Assembly (NCBI RefSeq): GCF_000620785.1
Contig: NZ_JIAI01000005.1
Coordinates: 1 to 64,000 of the forward strand
Reading direction: 5' to 3'
Source of the DNA: Actinospineispora acaciae DSM 45401
GTDB taxonomy: Bacteria > Actinomycetota > Actinomycetes > Mycobacteriales > Pseudonocardiaceae
Length of the DNA: 64,000 bases
The notes under the pieces were generated by a model. That model was given only the letters and a program-made list of their open reading frames with translations, ran no database searches and had not been told where the DNA came from. A program made the position numbers and the translations under genes. Below are positions 34,548-42,240 of this stretch, in pieces (position 1 is the stretch's first letter; the number at the start of each line of letters is the position of its first letter).

Positions 34548-35495
34548 ATGCGGGAGATCACCCTGTTCAGCGGCTCGGCGCACCCGGAGCTGGCGGCCGC
34601 GATCGCCCATCACCTGGAGGTGCCGCTGGCCCCGACCCGGGTGACCCGGTTCACCAACGACTGCATCGAGGTGCAGCTGCAGGCCAACTGCCGGGAACGC
34701 GACGTGTTCATCGTCCAGCCGCTGGTGCCGCCGGTGCAGGAGAACCTGGTCGAGCTGCTGCTCATGCTGGATGCCGCGCGCGGCGCGTCCGCCGCCCGGA
34801 TCACCGTCGTGATGCCGCACTTCGCCTACGCCCGCTCGGACAAGAAGGACGCCCCCCGCATCTCCATCGGCGCCCGGCTGATCGCCGACCTGCTGGTCAC
34901 CGCCGGCGCGGGCCGGGTGCTGGCGATGACGCTGCACTCCCCGCAGGTGCACGGCTTCTTCAGCGTCCCGGTGGACCACCTGCACGCCCTGCACGAGCTG
35001 GCCGCGCACTTCCGGGGCGGCGTCGACCTGTCCAACTCCGTGGTGGTCTCGCCCGACCTCGGCAACGCCAAGGAGGCCTCGAAGTTCGCCCGGTCGCTGG
35101 GGCTGCCGGTCGCGGCGGCGGCCAAGCAGCGCTTCTCGGACGACAAGGTGGTGATCAGCTCGGTCATCGGTGACGTGCGCGGGCGGGACGTGATCGTGCT
35201 CGACGACGAGATCGCCCGGGGCAGCACCATCCTCGAGCTGCTGGACAAGCTGTCCGAGCTGGACGTCGCCTCGGTCCGGGTGGCCTGCACGCACGGCCTG
35301 TTCACCGACGGCGCGCTGGCCAGGATCAGCGCGCGCGACGAGGTGTCCGAGATCGTCTGCACCAACACGGTGCCGATCCCCGAGCAGAGCCGCTCATCGA
35401 AGCTGACGGTCCTCTCCGTGGCCGCCCCCCTGGCCGAAGCCGTCCGCCGCATCCACAACGGCGAGTCCGTCAGCGTCCTGTTCGAAGACCACTGA
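34548..35495 (+). CDS. Ribose-phosphate pyrophosphokinase (PRPP synthetase), second copy type
   Basis: 315 residues, GGAGGG six bases before the ATG. The enzyme makes PRPP from ribose 5-phosphate and ATP. The fold markers are present: LFSGSAHPELAAAIA, FIVQPLVPPVQENLVELLLMLDA, PHFAYARSDKKDAPRISIGA and SPDLGNAKEA. The PRPP loop reads VLDDEIARGSTI instead of the usual DDMIDTGGT form, and the gene lies outside the usual glmU neighbourhood. It may therefore be a specialised isoform with altered regulation. The upstream ABC gene is divergent, so it has its own promoter in the 170 bases between. Confidence 0.85.
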   Translation: MREITLFSGSAHPELAAAIAHHLEVPLAPTRVTRFTNDCIEVQLQANCRERDVFIVQPLVPPVQENLVELLLMLDAARGASAARITVVMPHFAYARSDKKDAPRISIGARLIADLLVTAGAGRVLAMTLHSPQVHGFFSVPVDHLHALHELAAHFRGGVDLSNSVVVSPDLGNAKEASKFARSLGLPVAAAAKQRFSDDKVVISSVIGDVRGRDVIVLDDEIARGSTILELLDKLSELDVASVRVACTHGLFTDGALARISARDEVSEIVCTNTVPIPEQSRSSKLTVLSVAAPLAEAVRRIHNGESVSVLFEDH

Positions 35496-35661
35496 CCGCC
35501 CAGGTCAACGCGTCGCCCTGTCGGTCTTGCGGTGTGCCCGGCGCAGTGCACGGTGGCCACGCCAAACGCGCTCGCCGATACTCCCAGTCCGCCGTTCCGG
35601 CCAGCACCAACACGGCCGAGACCGACGCACCCACGAACCCGCCTATCCACAGGTCCGACAT
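35470..35661 (-). CDS. Small single-helix membrane protein
   Basis: 63 residues. The ATG at 35661 has GGAGG at an ideal eight-base distance. One membrane helix (WIGGFVGASVSAVLVLAG) near the N-terminus is followed by WEYRRAR and a polar tail. The gene is divergent from the GntR regulator and shares its operator region, so it is a likely target. The 3' end overlaps the end of the PRPP synthetase gene by 26 bases on the other strand. The family is not recognised and the gene could be chance, but signal and context favour it. Confidence 0.5.
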   Translation of the reverse strand: MSDLWIGGFVGASVSAVLVLAGTADWEYRRARLAWPPCTAPGTPQDRQGDALTWAVSGLRTGR

Positions 35662-35685
35662 CTCGGAGACCTCCAAGCTTGCTTA

Positions 35686-35746
35686 GTTATCTAGATAACC
35701 TTATCCAGATAGCATCGCGTGACGCCAGCCCCGACCGTCTAGATAG
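35686..35746. promoter_or_regulatory. Three-copy GntR-type operator in the divergent promoter
   Basis: A perfect 14 bp palindrome GTTATCTAGATAAC (35686-35699) is followed by TTATCCAGATAG (35701-35712) and GTCTAGATAG (35737-35746). The last includes TAGATA at 35740-35745, ten bases before the GntR start, where a -10 element is expected. The shared TCTAGA core is typical of GntR/HutC operators, so the regulator probably controls itself and the divergent small gene. Confidence 0.65.
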
Positions 35747-35755
35747 CCTCGCCGA

Positions 35756-36505
35756 ATGCCGCGAACCAGGCCTTGGGTCCGGATCGCCGAGGACCTACGC
35801 ACAGCAGTCACGTCCGGCCGCCTCCGTCCGGGCGACCCGCTGCCCACCGCCCGCGAGCTGATGGATCGCTGGGGCGTCGCCCGGCAGACCGTGCAGAACG
35901 CCATCGACCAACTACGGACCGAGGGACTCGTGGGCAGCCGCCCTGGTCGCGGTTGGTACGTCGCCGAGCGGCCCGCGATCCGCAGGTTGGCCCGGAACCG
36001 GCTGAGCAAGGCCGAACGAGACGCCGGGCGTGGCGCGTTCCTGTCGGACGCCGCGCAGGGCGGATGGCGGCCGGACGTCTCGGTCGAGGTCCGCAGGCAG
36101 CCGGCCGACGACCGCATTGCCGGCATCCTCGACCTCGCCGGCGATGTGGCCGAGGTCGTGGTGCGCGCCCGCGAGATGCGGGCGGACGGTCGGGTGGTCC
36201 AGCTGGCCACGTCGTACTTCCCGGCCGGCATCGCGGCCGGGACCGCGATCGAGCAGCCCGACACCGGGGACGGCGGGGTGTACGAGCGGCTGGAGGAGCT
36301 CGGGTTTCGGCTCACCCACTTCGAGGAGGCTGTCAACGCTCGACCGGCGCGACCGGAGGAGGCGAGCGGCCTCGGCATTCCCGCCGGCTACCCGGTGCTC
36401 GCGGTGACCCGGGTGGCGTGGGCGGGCGACCGCGCCGTCGAGGTCAACGACATGGTGCTCGCCGGTGATCGGTACGAGCTGGTCTACACGTTGCCGGCCG
36501 ACTGA
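35756..36505 (+). CDS. GntR family regulator, HutC/UTRA type
   Basis: 249 residues. The winged helix-turn-helix covers residues 5-65 (IAEDLRTAVTSGRLRPGDPL, ELMDRWGVARQTVQNAIDQL, GLVGSRPGRGWYV). A UTRA effector domain follows (about 95-245), ending with AGDRYELVYTLP. Such repressors release DNA when a small ligand binds. The start codon is close behind a -10-like hexamer inside the third operator copy, which implies a leaderless and self-controlled message. The ligand cannot be guessed; the neighbour is only a small membrane protein. Confidence 0.88.
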   Translation: MPRTRPWVRIAEDLRTAVTSGRLRPGDPLPTARELMDRWGVARQTVQNAIDQLRTEGLVGSRPGRGWYVAERPAIRRLARNRLSKAERDAGRGAFLSDAAQGGWRPDVSVEVRRQPADDRIAGILDLAGDVAEVVVRAREMRADGRVVQLATSYFPAGIAAGTAIEQPDTGDGGVYERLEELGFRLTHFEEAVNARPARPEEASGLGIPAGYPVLAVTRVAWAGDRAVEVNDMVLAGDRYELVYTLPAD

Positions 36506-36507
36506 CC

Positions 36508-36564
36508 CGCTAGCGTTCACGCCGGCCTCGGCGCGAGCTGACGCCGGGGTCGTGAGCGTCAGCG
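36508..36564. terminator. Bidirectional hairpin between GntR and Lrp genes
   Basis: CGCTAGCGTTCACG (36508-36521) pairs with CGTGAGCGTCAGCG (36551-36564) with three mismatches, and an inner GCCGGC-like part extends it. It lies between two convergent stops and includes the Lrp stop codon. Confidence 0.5.
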
Positions 36565-37056
36565 GCGGCCGACGCGGCTGGGCGGTGGGGCGAGCGGTTG
36601 GTCGGGGAGCGCGGTGATCACCTGGTTCGCGGTGTGCTGGAAGATCACCGAGGAGCGGAAGCCGGCGATCTCGCGGCGCTGGCTGAACCTGTCGAGCAGG
36701 AACGCCTGCAGGTGCTCGATGTCGCGCACGGCGACGTGGACCAGGAAGTCATCGCCGCCGGCCAGCACGAACACCGCGAGCACCTCGGGCAGCGCGATCA
36801 CCGAGTCGTGGAAGTTGTCGATCACCATCCGGTTCAGCGGGCGGACCTGCACGGTGATCAACGCCTGGACCTGGCGGCCGAGCGAGGGCAGGTCGACCCG
36901 CGCGGTGTAGCCCCGGAGCACGCCGCGCTCGCGGAGCAGCCTGACCCGCTCCAGGCAGGTCGACGGCGCCACCCCCACCGCGCGGGCCAGGTCGCGGTTG
37001 GTCTGCCGAGCGTCGCGTTGCAGTTCGGCCACCAGCGCCGAATCTATGTCGTCCAT
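36559..37056 (-). CDS. Lrp/AsnC family regulator next to an amino acid dehydrogenase
   Basis: 165 residues from the ATG at 37056. The helix-turn-helix (residues 4-50: LVAELQRDARQTNRDLARAVGVAPSTCLERVRLL in parts) is followed by a RAM ligand domain with VQALITVQVRPL and VFVLAGGDDFLVHVAVRD. It is divergent from the leucine/valine dehydrogenase gene with 109 bases between, the usual arrangement for local control by branched-chain amino acids. No clear palindrome was found in the gap. Confidence 0.9.
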   Translation of the reverse strand: MDDIDSALVAELQRDARQTNRDLARAVGVAPSTCLERVRLLRERGVLRGYTARVDLPSLGRQVQALITVQVRPLNRMVIDNFHDSVIALPEVLAVFVLAGGDDFLVHVAVRDIEHLQAFLLDRFSQRREIAGFRSSVIFQHTANQVITALPDQPLAPPPSRVGRR

Positions 37057-37165
37057 GAACACCATTCTGGCGCCGGTGCCGAATTTTGTTCGCCACATCG
37101 CCGTAGGCGTCGGTTCTCTGGCTAGCTTCGAGCCGTTCGGTCGGTCAGAACGAGGCAGGAGCGCG

Positions 37166-38287
37166 ATGCACGAGTACCAGCACGAGCAGGTTCGGATCGA
37201 GCGCGGTGCGCGCTCCGGCGTGACGATCATCGTGGCCATCCACTCCACGGCGCTCGGGCCGGCGATCGGCGGCTGCCGGCTGTGGCGCTACCCGGGCTGG
37301 CGCGACGCACTGACCGACGCGCTGCGCCTGTCGGCGGGCATGACCGTGAAGAACGCGACCGCGGGGCTGGACCTGGGCGGCGGCAAGGCGGTGATCGCGC
37401 TCCCGGAGGGCGCCACACTGGACGGTCGGGAGCGCCGGGACGTGCTGCACGACGTCGGCGAGCTGGTCGAGTCGTTCGGCGGCCGCTACGCCACCGGGCC
37501 CGATGTGGGCACCGGCCCCGACGACATGGCGGTCATCGGCGAGCGCACCGGCCACCTGTTCTGCCGGCCGGAGTCGCTGGGCGGCAGCGGCGACTCGTCG
37601 TCACACACCGCCGACGGGGTGCTCGCGGCGCTGGCGGCGACGACGGTCCACCTCGACGGCGGTGACCCGGCGCGGCACGCCGACCTGGACGGGCGGCGGA
37701 TCACCGTGGTCGGGCTCGGGCACGTGGGCGAGCGACTGGCCAGGACGCTCGCGGCTGCCGGCGCCCGGCTCGCCGTGACCGACATCGACCCGGCACGGCG
37801 CGCGCTCGCGGCGGAGCTCGGCGCGCGGTGGCTGGAGCCGGGGCGGGCCTGGACGGAGGAGACCGACGTGCTGGTGCCGGCCGCGCTCGGCGGGGCGCTG
37901 ACCCACGCGCTGGTGCCGGAGCTGCGCTGCCGGGCGATCGTCGGCCCGGCGAACAACCAGCTCGCGGACGAGGAGGTCGCCGACCGGCTGCACCGGCGCG
38001 GCGTCCACTGGGTGCCGGACTACCTGGCCGGCGCGGGCGGCGTGATCTACGCGGTGGCGCGCGAGCTGCGCGGAACCGGGCACGAGGAGGCGGCCGCCCG
38101 GGTACGCGGCATCGGAGACACCACCGCCGCGCTCCTGCACGCGGCGGCGCGCGACGGCATCAGCCCGCACCTGTCCGCTCTCCGCCGCGTCCGTGACCGC
38201 CTCGCCGCCGCGCGCCGGGCGGCGGCCCCCGGTACGACGCCGCCCCGGACTCAGACGACCTCGGCATCGACCCTGGTCAAGCCGTAG
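37166..38287 (+). CDS. Leucine/valine (Glu/Leu/Phe/Val) dehydrogenase
   Basis: 373 residues with CAGGAG before the ATG. It removes the amino group of branched-chain amino acids with NAD and yields the keto acid, often as first step toward branched fatty acid starters. The substrate domain has GPAIGGCRLWRYPGW, MTVKNATAGLDLGGGKAVI (catalytic lysines near 62 and 74) and GPDVGTGPDDM. The NAD fold starts with ITVVGLGHVGERLA. Length fits leucine/valine dehydrogenases rather than glutamate dehydrogenase. The last 37 bases overlap the opposing Panacea gene. Confidence 0.9.
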   Translation: MHEYQHEQVRIERGARSGVTIIVAIHSTALGPAIGGCRLWRYPGWRDALTDALRLSAGMTVKNATAGLDLGGGKAVIALPEGATLDGRERRDVLHDVGELVESFGGRYATGPDVGTGPDDMAVIGERTGHLFCRPESLGGSGDSSSHTADGVLAALAATTVHLDGGDPARHADLDGRRITVVGLGHVGERLARTLAAAGARLAVTDIDPARRALAAELGARWLEPGRAWTEETDVLVPAALGGALTHALVPELRCRAIVGPANNQLADEEVADRLHRRGVHWVPDYLAGAGGVIYAVARELRGTGHEEAAARVRGIGDTTAALLHAAARDGISPHLSALRRVRDRLAAARRAAAPGTTPPRTQTTSASTLVKP

Positions 38288-38727
38288 TAGGTGAACATGG
38301 CGTCGGTCGTGATGACCGCATCGCCCCGCTCGCGCTCGCTCAGCCCGGCGCGCTCCCGCGCCTGTCGCCATGGGTCCTCCCGGTGTGTCAGCTCGCTGAG
38401 CCGGTGCGCGGACTCGTCGCCGTAGGCACCCAGCACGGCGTCGATCGTGGACGTCTCGGCATCGGTGAGGCCCGCCGGCGGTCCGCCGACATCGGCCGGA
38501 CCGGCGAGTGTGAACCGACCCCGGTGCATGCGGTAAAGCGCGCGCACGACCGGCCCGTTCGCCCACGCCTCGATCCGGTCGGCGAACAGCGCCCGCTGCT
38601 CCCACACCAGGTGCCAGGCCTGGCTGTAGTAGACGAGCTTCTGGAGCTTCATCGCCGTCATCGGACCCTGTCGCCCCAGGATGTACGCCGCTACGTCCCG
38701 TGCGCTGGTCACCGCGACCTCGGTCAT
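38251..38727 (-). CDS. Panacea (SocA-like, DUF4065) domain protein
   Basis: 158 residues from the ATG at 38727. The domain is recognised from DVAAYILGRQGPMTAMKLQKLVYYSQAWHLVW, here given in parts, plus EAWANGPVVRALYRMHRG. Panacea domains act as antitoxin or chaperone modules in toxin-antitoxin pairs (SocA with SocB; PanA with PanT). No toxin gene adjoins: the left neighbour is the convergent dehydrogenase and the right one a DHFR-like gene on the same strand. A TATACT hexamer six bases before the ATG suggests a leaderless message, and it overlaps a near-perfect SOS box. Confidence 0.8.
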   Translation of the reverse strand: MTEVAVTSARDVAAYILGRQGPMTAMKLQKLVYYSQAWHLVWEQRALFADRIEAWANGPVVRALYRMHRGRFTLAGPADVGGPPAGLTDAETSTIDAVLGAYGDESAHRLSELTHREDPWRQARERAGLSERERGDAVITTDAMFTYYGLTRVDAEVV

Positions 38728-38733
38728 GCACCC

Positions 38734-38753
38734 AGTATAGAACATATGTTCGA
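38734..38753 (-). promoter_or_regulatory. LexA-type SOS box overlapping the -10 element of the Panacea gene
   Basis: On the plus strand TAGAAC-ATAT-GTTCGA (38738-38753) matches the actinobacterial SOS consensus TCGAAC-N4-GTTCGA at all but one of the twelve defined positions. On the minus strand TATACT (38739-38734) forms a -10 element just before the start codon, and shares two bases with the box. A repressor bound here would block the promoter. Confidence 0.7.
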
Positions 38754-38806
38754 TAGATGCCTCCAACTTCCTGCCGTGAACCCCGCGCCGATCCGACGTC
38801 GGACCC

Positions 38807-39370
38807 TCAGTGCCTGGTCTCGTACCTGGTCAGGACCACGCCCTCGGGAAACGTCCGGGTCTCCACCAGGGTCAGGTTCACCCAGTTGTCCAGGGCCGTG
38901 AAGAACGGCGTGCCGCTGCCCACCAAGACCGGCGCGGTGGCCAGCACGTACTCGTCGATCAGCCCGGCCCGCATCGCCGCCGAGGCGAGCGTGGCGCCGC
39001 CGATGTCCATAGGGCCGCCATCCTCGGCCTTGAGCCGGGTGATCTCGGTGACCGCGTCACCGGTGGCCAGGCGGGTGTTCCAGTCGACCGTACTGATCGT
39101 GGAGGAGAACACCACTTTCGGCATCTTCTGCCAGCGGCGGGCGAACTCGATCTCCGCCGGTGTTGCGCCGGGCTGCCGGTCGGCGGTCGGCCAGTAGGAA
39201 CTCATCGTCTCCCACAGTTTGCGCCCATACAGCGCCAGGTCGGTCGCCCCCACCCGGTCCGACCACCACTGGAACAGCTCGTCGCTCGGCGCGCTCCAGC
39301 CGATGTCGTCCCCGGGCGCGGCGATGTAGCCGTCCAGGCTCAGGTTCATGCCAAAGGTCAGTTTCCGCAT
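38807..39370 (-). CDS. Dihydrofolate reductase/RibD C-terminal-like protein
   Basis: 187 residues from the ATG at 39370 with GGGAG upstream. The fold is shown by KLTFGMNLSLDGYIAAPGDD, ALYGRKLWETMSSYWPTAD and MDIGGATLASAAMRAGLIDEYVLATAPVLVG, here in parts. These small reductases use NADPH; most actinobacterial members of this group are not real folate enzymes and their substrate is unknown. It stands upstream of the Panacea gene on the same strand, with an independent promoter. Confidence 0.85.
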   Translation of the reverse strand: MRKLTFGMNLSLDGYIAAPGDDIGWSAPSDELFQWWSDRVGATDLALYGRKLWETMSSYWPTADRQPGATPAEIEFARRWQKMPKVVFSSTISTVDWNTRLATGDAVTEITRLKAEDGGPMDIGGATLASAAMRAGLIDEYVLATAPVLVGSGTPFFTALDNWVNLTLVETRTFPEGVVLTRYETRH

Positions 39371-39626
39371 GGCGTCAGCTCCCGTGAGTCGGTACGTGAC
39401 GTATAGACGGGCACGGCGCGGACAAATCATCGGTCAGGCCACACCGAGGGCCGGTTGACCAACCACGCCAGCGATTGCGCTTCCGGCGAGCCGTAGTCGG
39501 CGCTGTGCTCCCCGTCCGCCGGCTCGTGATCGACCCGCGCGAAGTCGCGCCCACCAACCCGATGAGTTTCCCCGCGAACTCGGGTCGTCATCGTGACGGC
39601 AGGCGACACCTACCGGAGGATGTGAC

Positions 39627-40748
39627 GTGGTGGACGGTGAACCGGACCTCCAGCCAGACGCGCTACACCCGGCCGGGCCCGTGACGCCCTCACCGCGACA
39701 CAAGATCCAAGCTGTCCTCGATGAACTCGTCGACACGGGAGCCGAAACGGGCCTGCAGGTTGCCGTCTACCACCGCGGTGCCCTTGTCGTCGACGCCGTC
39801 GCCGGCCTCTCCGACCGCCGGACCGACCGCGAGGTCACCCCGGAGACCCCGTTCTTCAGCTTCTCCGCCGGCAAGGTCATGACGTCGCTGATCGCTCACC
39901 TGCTCGTCAAGACCGGCGCCGTCGGATACGACACGCCGGTGGCCGACCTGTGGCCGGAGTTCGGCACCCACGGCAAGGCGACCGTGACCCTTCGACACGT
40001 GCTCACCCACTCGGTCGGCCTGCCGGCGATGCCTCGTGACATCGGCCCCGCCGACCTGGCCGACTGGGCACGGGTGTGCGCCGCGATCGCCGACGCCGAA
40101 CCGAGGTGGCGACCCGGGACCGCGACGGGGTACCACTCGTTCACCTTCGGATTCCTCGTCGGCGAGGTCGCACGCCGTGCCACCGGCAAACCGATCCGGC
40201 AGCTCCTGCGCGAGTGGGTCACCGTGCCCCTGGGCATCGACGGTGACCTGTACTTCGGCGTTCCGCCAACCGACCTGGCCCGGCTGGCACGGCTCGAGGA
40301 CGCCGCCCCGCCCGACGCCGATGCGCCCTGGGAACTGCAACCGACCGCGGCCATGGGCAACGACCACGAGATCCTGCGGGCGGACATCCCGTCGGTCGGC
40401 ACCTTCACCGCGCGGGGAGTCGCCGCCATGAACGCCGCGGTCCTCGACGGTCGGCTCATCGACCCACGCCAGCTCGAGGAGCTGACGGCGGTGGCCTTCG
40501 AGGGCATCGACCAGGTCTTCGGCAACCATGCACGGCTGGCGCTCGGCTATCCGCTCGGCCGCATCGGCACCCGGCCCGACCAGACGCCCACCACGTTCGG
40601 CTGGGTCGGCGGGGGCGGCAGCTGCGTCTATGCCGACACCGCGACCGGCATCTCCTTCGCCCTGACCAAGACCCGCCTCACCCCCCACTTCAACACCGCG
40701 CAACGACTCGCCGACCTGATCGCGGCCGAGCTCCACCCACCCGCCTGA
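39627..40748 (+). CDS. Serine hydrolase of the class C beta-lactamase/EstB family
   Basis: 373 residues from the GTG at 39627 with GGAGG seven bases before. The catalytic motif is SAGK (Ser80, Lys83 in FSFSAGKVMTSLIAHLL) with Tyr169 in GYHSFTFGFLVGE, giving the YxS form found in EstB-like carboxylesterases rather than the YxN of true AmpC. There is no signal peptide, so it is probably an intracellular esterase or amidase. Further family marks: LRHVLTHSVGLP and the late GWVGGGGS. The neighbour on the right is a convergent MarR gene. Confidence 0.85.
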   Translation: MVDGEPDLQPDALHPAGPVTPSPRHKIQAVLDELVDTGAETGLQVAVYHRGALVVDAVAGLSDRRTDREVTPETPFFSFSAGKVMTSLIAHLLVKTGAVGYDTPVADLWPEFGTHGKATVTLRHVLTHSVGLPAMPRDIGPADLADWARVCAAIADAEPRWRPGTATGYHSFTFGFLVGEVARRATGKPIRQLLREWVTVPLGIDGDLYFGVPPTDLARLARLEDAAPPDADAPWELQPTAAMGNDHEILRADIPSVGTFTARGVAAMNAAVLDGRLIDPRQLEELTAVAFEGIDQVFGNHARLALGYPLGRIGTRPDQTPTTFGWVGGGGSCVYADTATGISFALTKTRLTPHFNTAQRLADLIAAELHPPA

Positions 40749-40760
40749 CAGACGCTCGTC

Positions 40761-41198
40761 CTATCCCCGGGCTCGCGCGACGAGCTGGGTCTCGATGCGC
40801 CGAAGGGCCGAGGTGACGGCCTCGATCTCGTCGGGATCGGGCACGATGCCGTCGAGCAGGCGGCTCCAGACGTCACGCAGGTGTTGCAGGTTCTCGTGCG
40901 CCCGCGCGGTCGGATACAGGCGCACCCGCCGGCCGTCATGTTGGTCGACCTCCCGGCGCACCAGCCCCTTCTTCTCCAGGCCCCGTACCGCCCTGCTGAA
41001 GTTGCTGGAGACCATCTGGGTCGCCTCCGCCGCCGCGCTGGCCGACGTGCCGGGGTTCCGGTCGATGAAGCGCATCACCGCGCTCTCCAGCGGCGTCCAC
41101 GAGTCGGCCCCGAAGTCCTTGGACGCATGGATCAGCCGACCGACCGCGAGGATCAGGTCGGCGAGCTCGAACAGCCTCGACGTGCGCTCCTCGTCCAC
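40761..41198 (-). CDS. MarR family regulator
   Basis: 145 residues, a winged helix-turn-helix of MarR type with WTPLESAVMRFIDRNPGTSASAAAEATQMVSSNFSRAV in parts, and the wing VRREVDQHDGRRVRLYPT. It is divergent from an amidohydrolase gene, and a dyad with the core GATAGCTATC lies between them. It therefore most likely represses that gene and itself until an aromatic or related ligand binds. Confidence 0.88.
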   Translation of the reverse strand: MDEERTSRLFELADLILAVGRLIHASKDFGADSWTPLESAVMRFIDRNPGTSASAAAEATQMVSSNFSRAVRGLEKKGLVRREVDQHDGRRVRLYPTARAHENLQHLRDVWSRLLDGIVPDPDEIEAVTSALRRIETQLVARARG

Positions 41199-41217
41199 GC
41201 CGCGATGCTATCTTTGT

Positions 41218-41243
41218 TGTCAGATGATAGCTATCGTTCGACA
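41218..41243. promoter_or_regulatory. MarR-type operator dyad
   Basis: TGTC (41218-41221), GATAGCTATC (41226-41235) and GACA (41240-41243) are symmetric about 41230/41231. The dyad lies 20 bases after the MarR start and 22 bases before the amidohydrolase start, in the middle of the shared promoter. Confidence 0.6.
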
Positions 41244-41265
41244 GGAGAATTCGACAGGAGAAGCC

Positions 41266-42240
41266 GTGGCTCTCATCGCCATCGAAGAACACTGGATCAT
41301 GCCGGACCTGACGTCCGCGCTGAGCGCCATGCCGGCCGAGGTTCGCGACGAGAGCCTCGCCTTCAACGAGATGGGCGACCACCGGCAGCGCCTGGAGGAC
41401 CTGGGCGCTGGCCGGCTCGCGGCCATGGACGCCCAGGGCATCGACGTGTCGATCCTCGCCCTGACGCCGCCGGGGACCCAGCCGCTGCCGCCCGAGGACG
41501 CGGTGCGCCGCAGCCGCGCCGCGAACGACGTCGCCTCGGCGGCGGTCGGCGCCAATCCGTCCCGGTTCCGGTCGCTGTCCACCCTGCCGATGTCGTCACC
41601 ACCGGACGTTGCCGGCGAGCTCGAACGGGCCGCGGGCATGGGGCACGTGGGCACCATGGTCTACGGCCGGTCGGGCGACGTCTTCCTGGACGACCCCGCC
41701 TACGACGAGTTCTTCGCCGCGGCGGCGGAGCTCGGCCAGCCGGTGTTCATCCATCCCCAGCTGCCGTCGCCCGCCGTGCGCGACGCGTCGTACCGGGGCT
41801 TCGACCCGATGACCGATCTCGCCCTCGCAACGTTCGGCTGGGGGTGGCACCTGGACACCGCGACGACGGCGCTGCGGCTGATACTCCGGGGCACCTTCGA
41901 CAGGCATCCGAACCTGCGGGTCGTGCTCGGCCACTGGGGCGAGATGCTGCTGTTCTGGCTGGACCGGGCGGACAGCCTCGCCCGCGTCGCCGGCCTGCGA
42001 CAATCCGTGTCGGACTACCTGCGGTCGAACTTCTTCATCACCACCTCGGGCATGCTCAACCCCGCGCTGCTGCACCACGCCCTGTCCGTGACCTCCGTCG
42101 ACCGGTTGATCTTCTCGACCGACTACCCGTTCCAACGGCCGACCCGGGAGGAGATCAACTCTTTCCTGGGGCACCTCTCCTCGGACGAGGAACGGGAGAA
42201 GTTCTGCTCGGCGAACGCGGCGGCGCTGTACGGCCTCTGA
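41266..42240 (+). CDS. Amidohydrolase of the decarboxylase (gamma-resorcylate decarboxylase-like) branch
   Basis: 324 residues from the GTG at 41266 with GGAGA upstream. The start IAIEEHW supplies the Glu-x-His metal pair (Glu7, His9) typical of gamma-resorcylate decarboxylase and related enzymes of the amidohydrolase-2 family. Further ligands are expected from GQPVFIHPQLP, RVVLGHWGE and FSTDYPFQ. These enzymes remove CO2 from hydroxybenzoates or hydrolyse related compounds. The divergent MarR gene supports an aromatic substrate, but that is inference. Its last 86 bases overlap the opposing membrane protein gene. Confidence 0.82.
   Translation: MALIAIEEHWIMPDLTSALSAMPAEVRDESLAFNEMGDHRQRLEDLGAGRLAAMDAQGIDVSILALTPPGTQPLPPEDAVRRSRAANDVASAAVGANPSRFRSLSTLPMSSPPDVAGELERAAGMGHVGTMVYGRSGDVFLDDPAYDEFFAAAAELGQPVFIHPQLPSPAVRDASYRGFDPMTDLALATFGWGWHLDTATTALRLILRGTFDRHPNLRVVLGHWGEMLLFWLDRADSLARVAGLRQSVSDYLRSNFFITTSGMLNPALLHHALSVTSVDRLIFSTDYPFQRPTREEINSFLGHLSSDEEREKFCSANAAALYGL

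Noticed and set aside
39427-39609. 60-codon minus-strand frame in the gap between the DHFR-like and serine hydrolase genes
   Set aside because: Third-position GC is lower than in real neighbours, no ribosome site is visible, and the sequence has no recognisable domain. The 256-base gap is better seen as promoter DNA of both neighbours.
39627-40748. Secreted beta-lactamase giving antibiotic resistance
   Set aside because: No signal peptide is present and the second motif is YxS rather than YxN, as in esterases of this fold.
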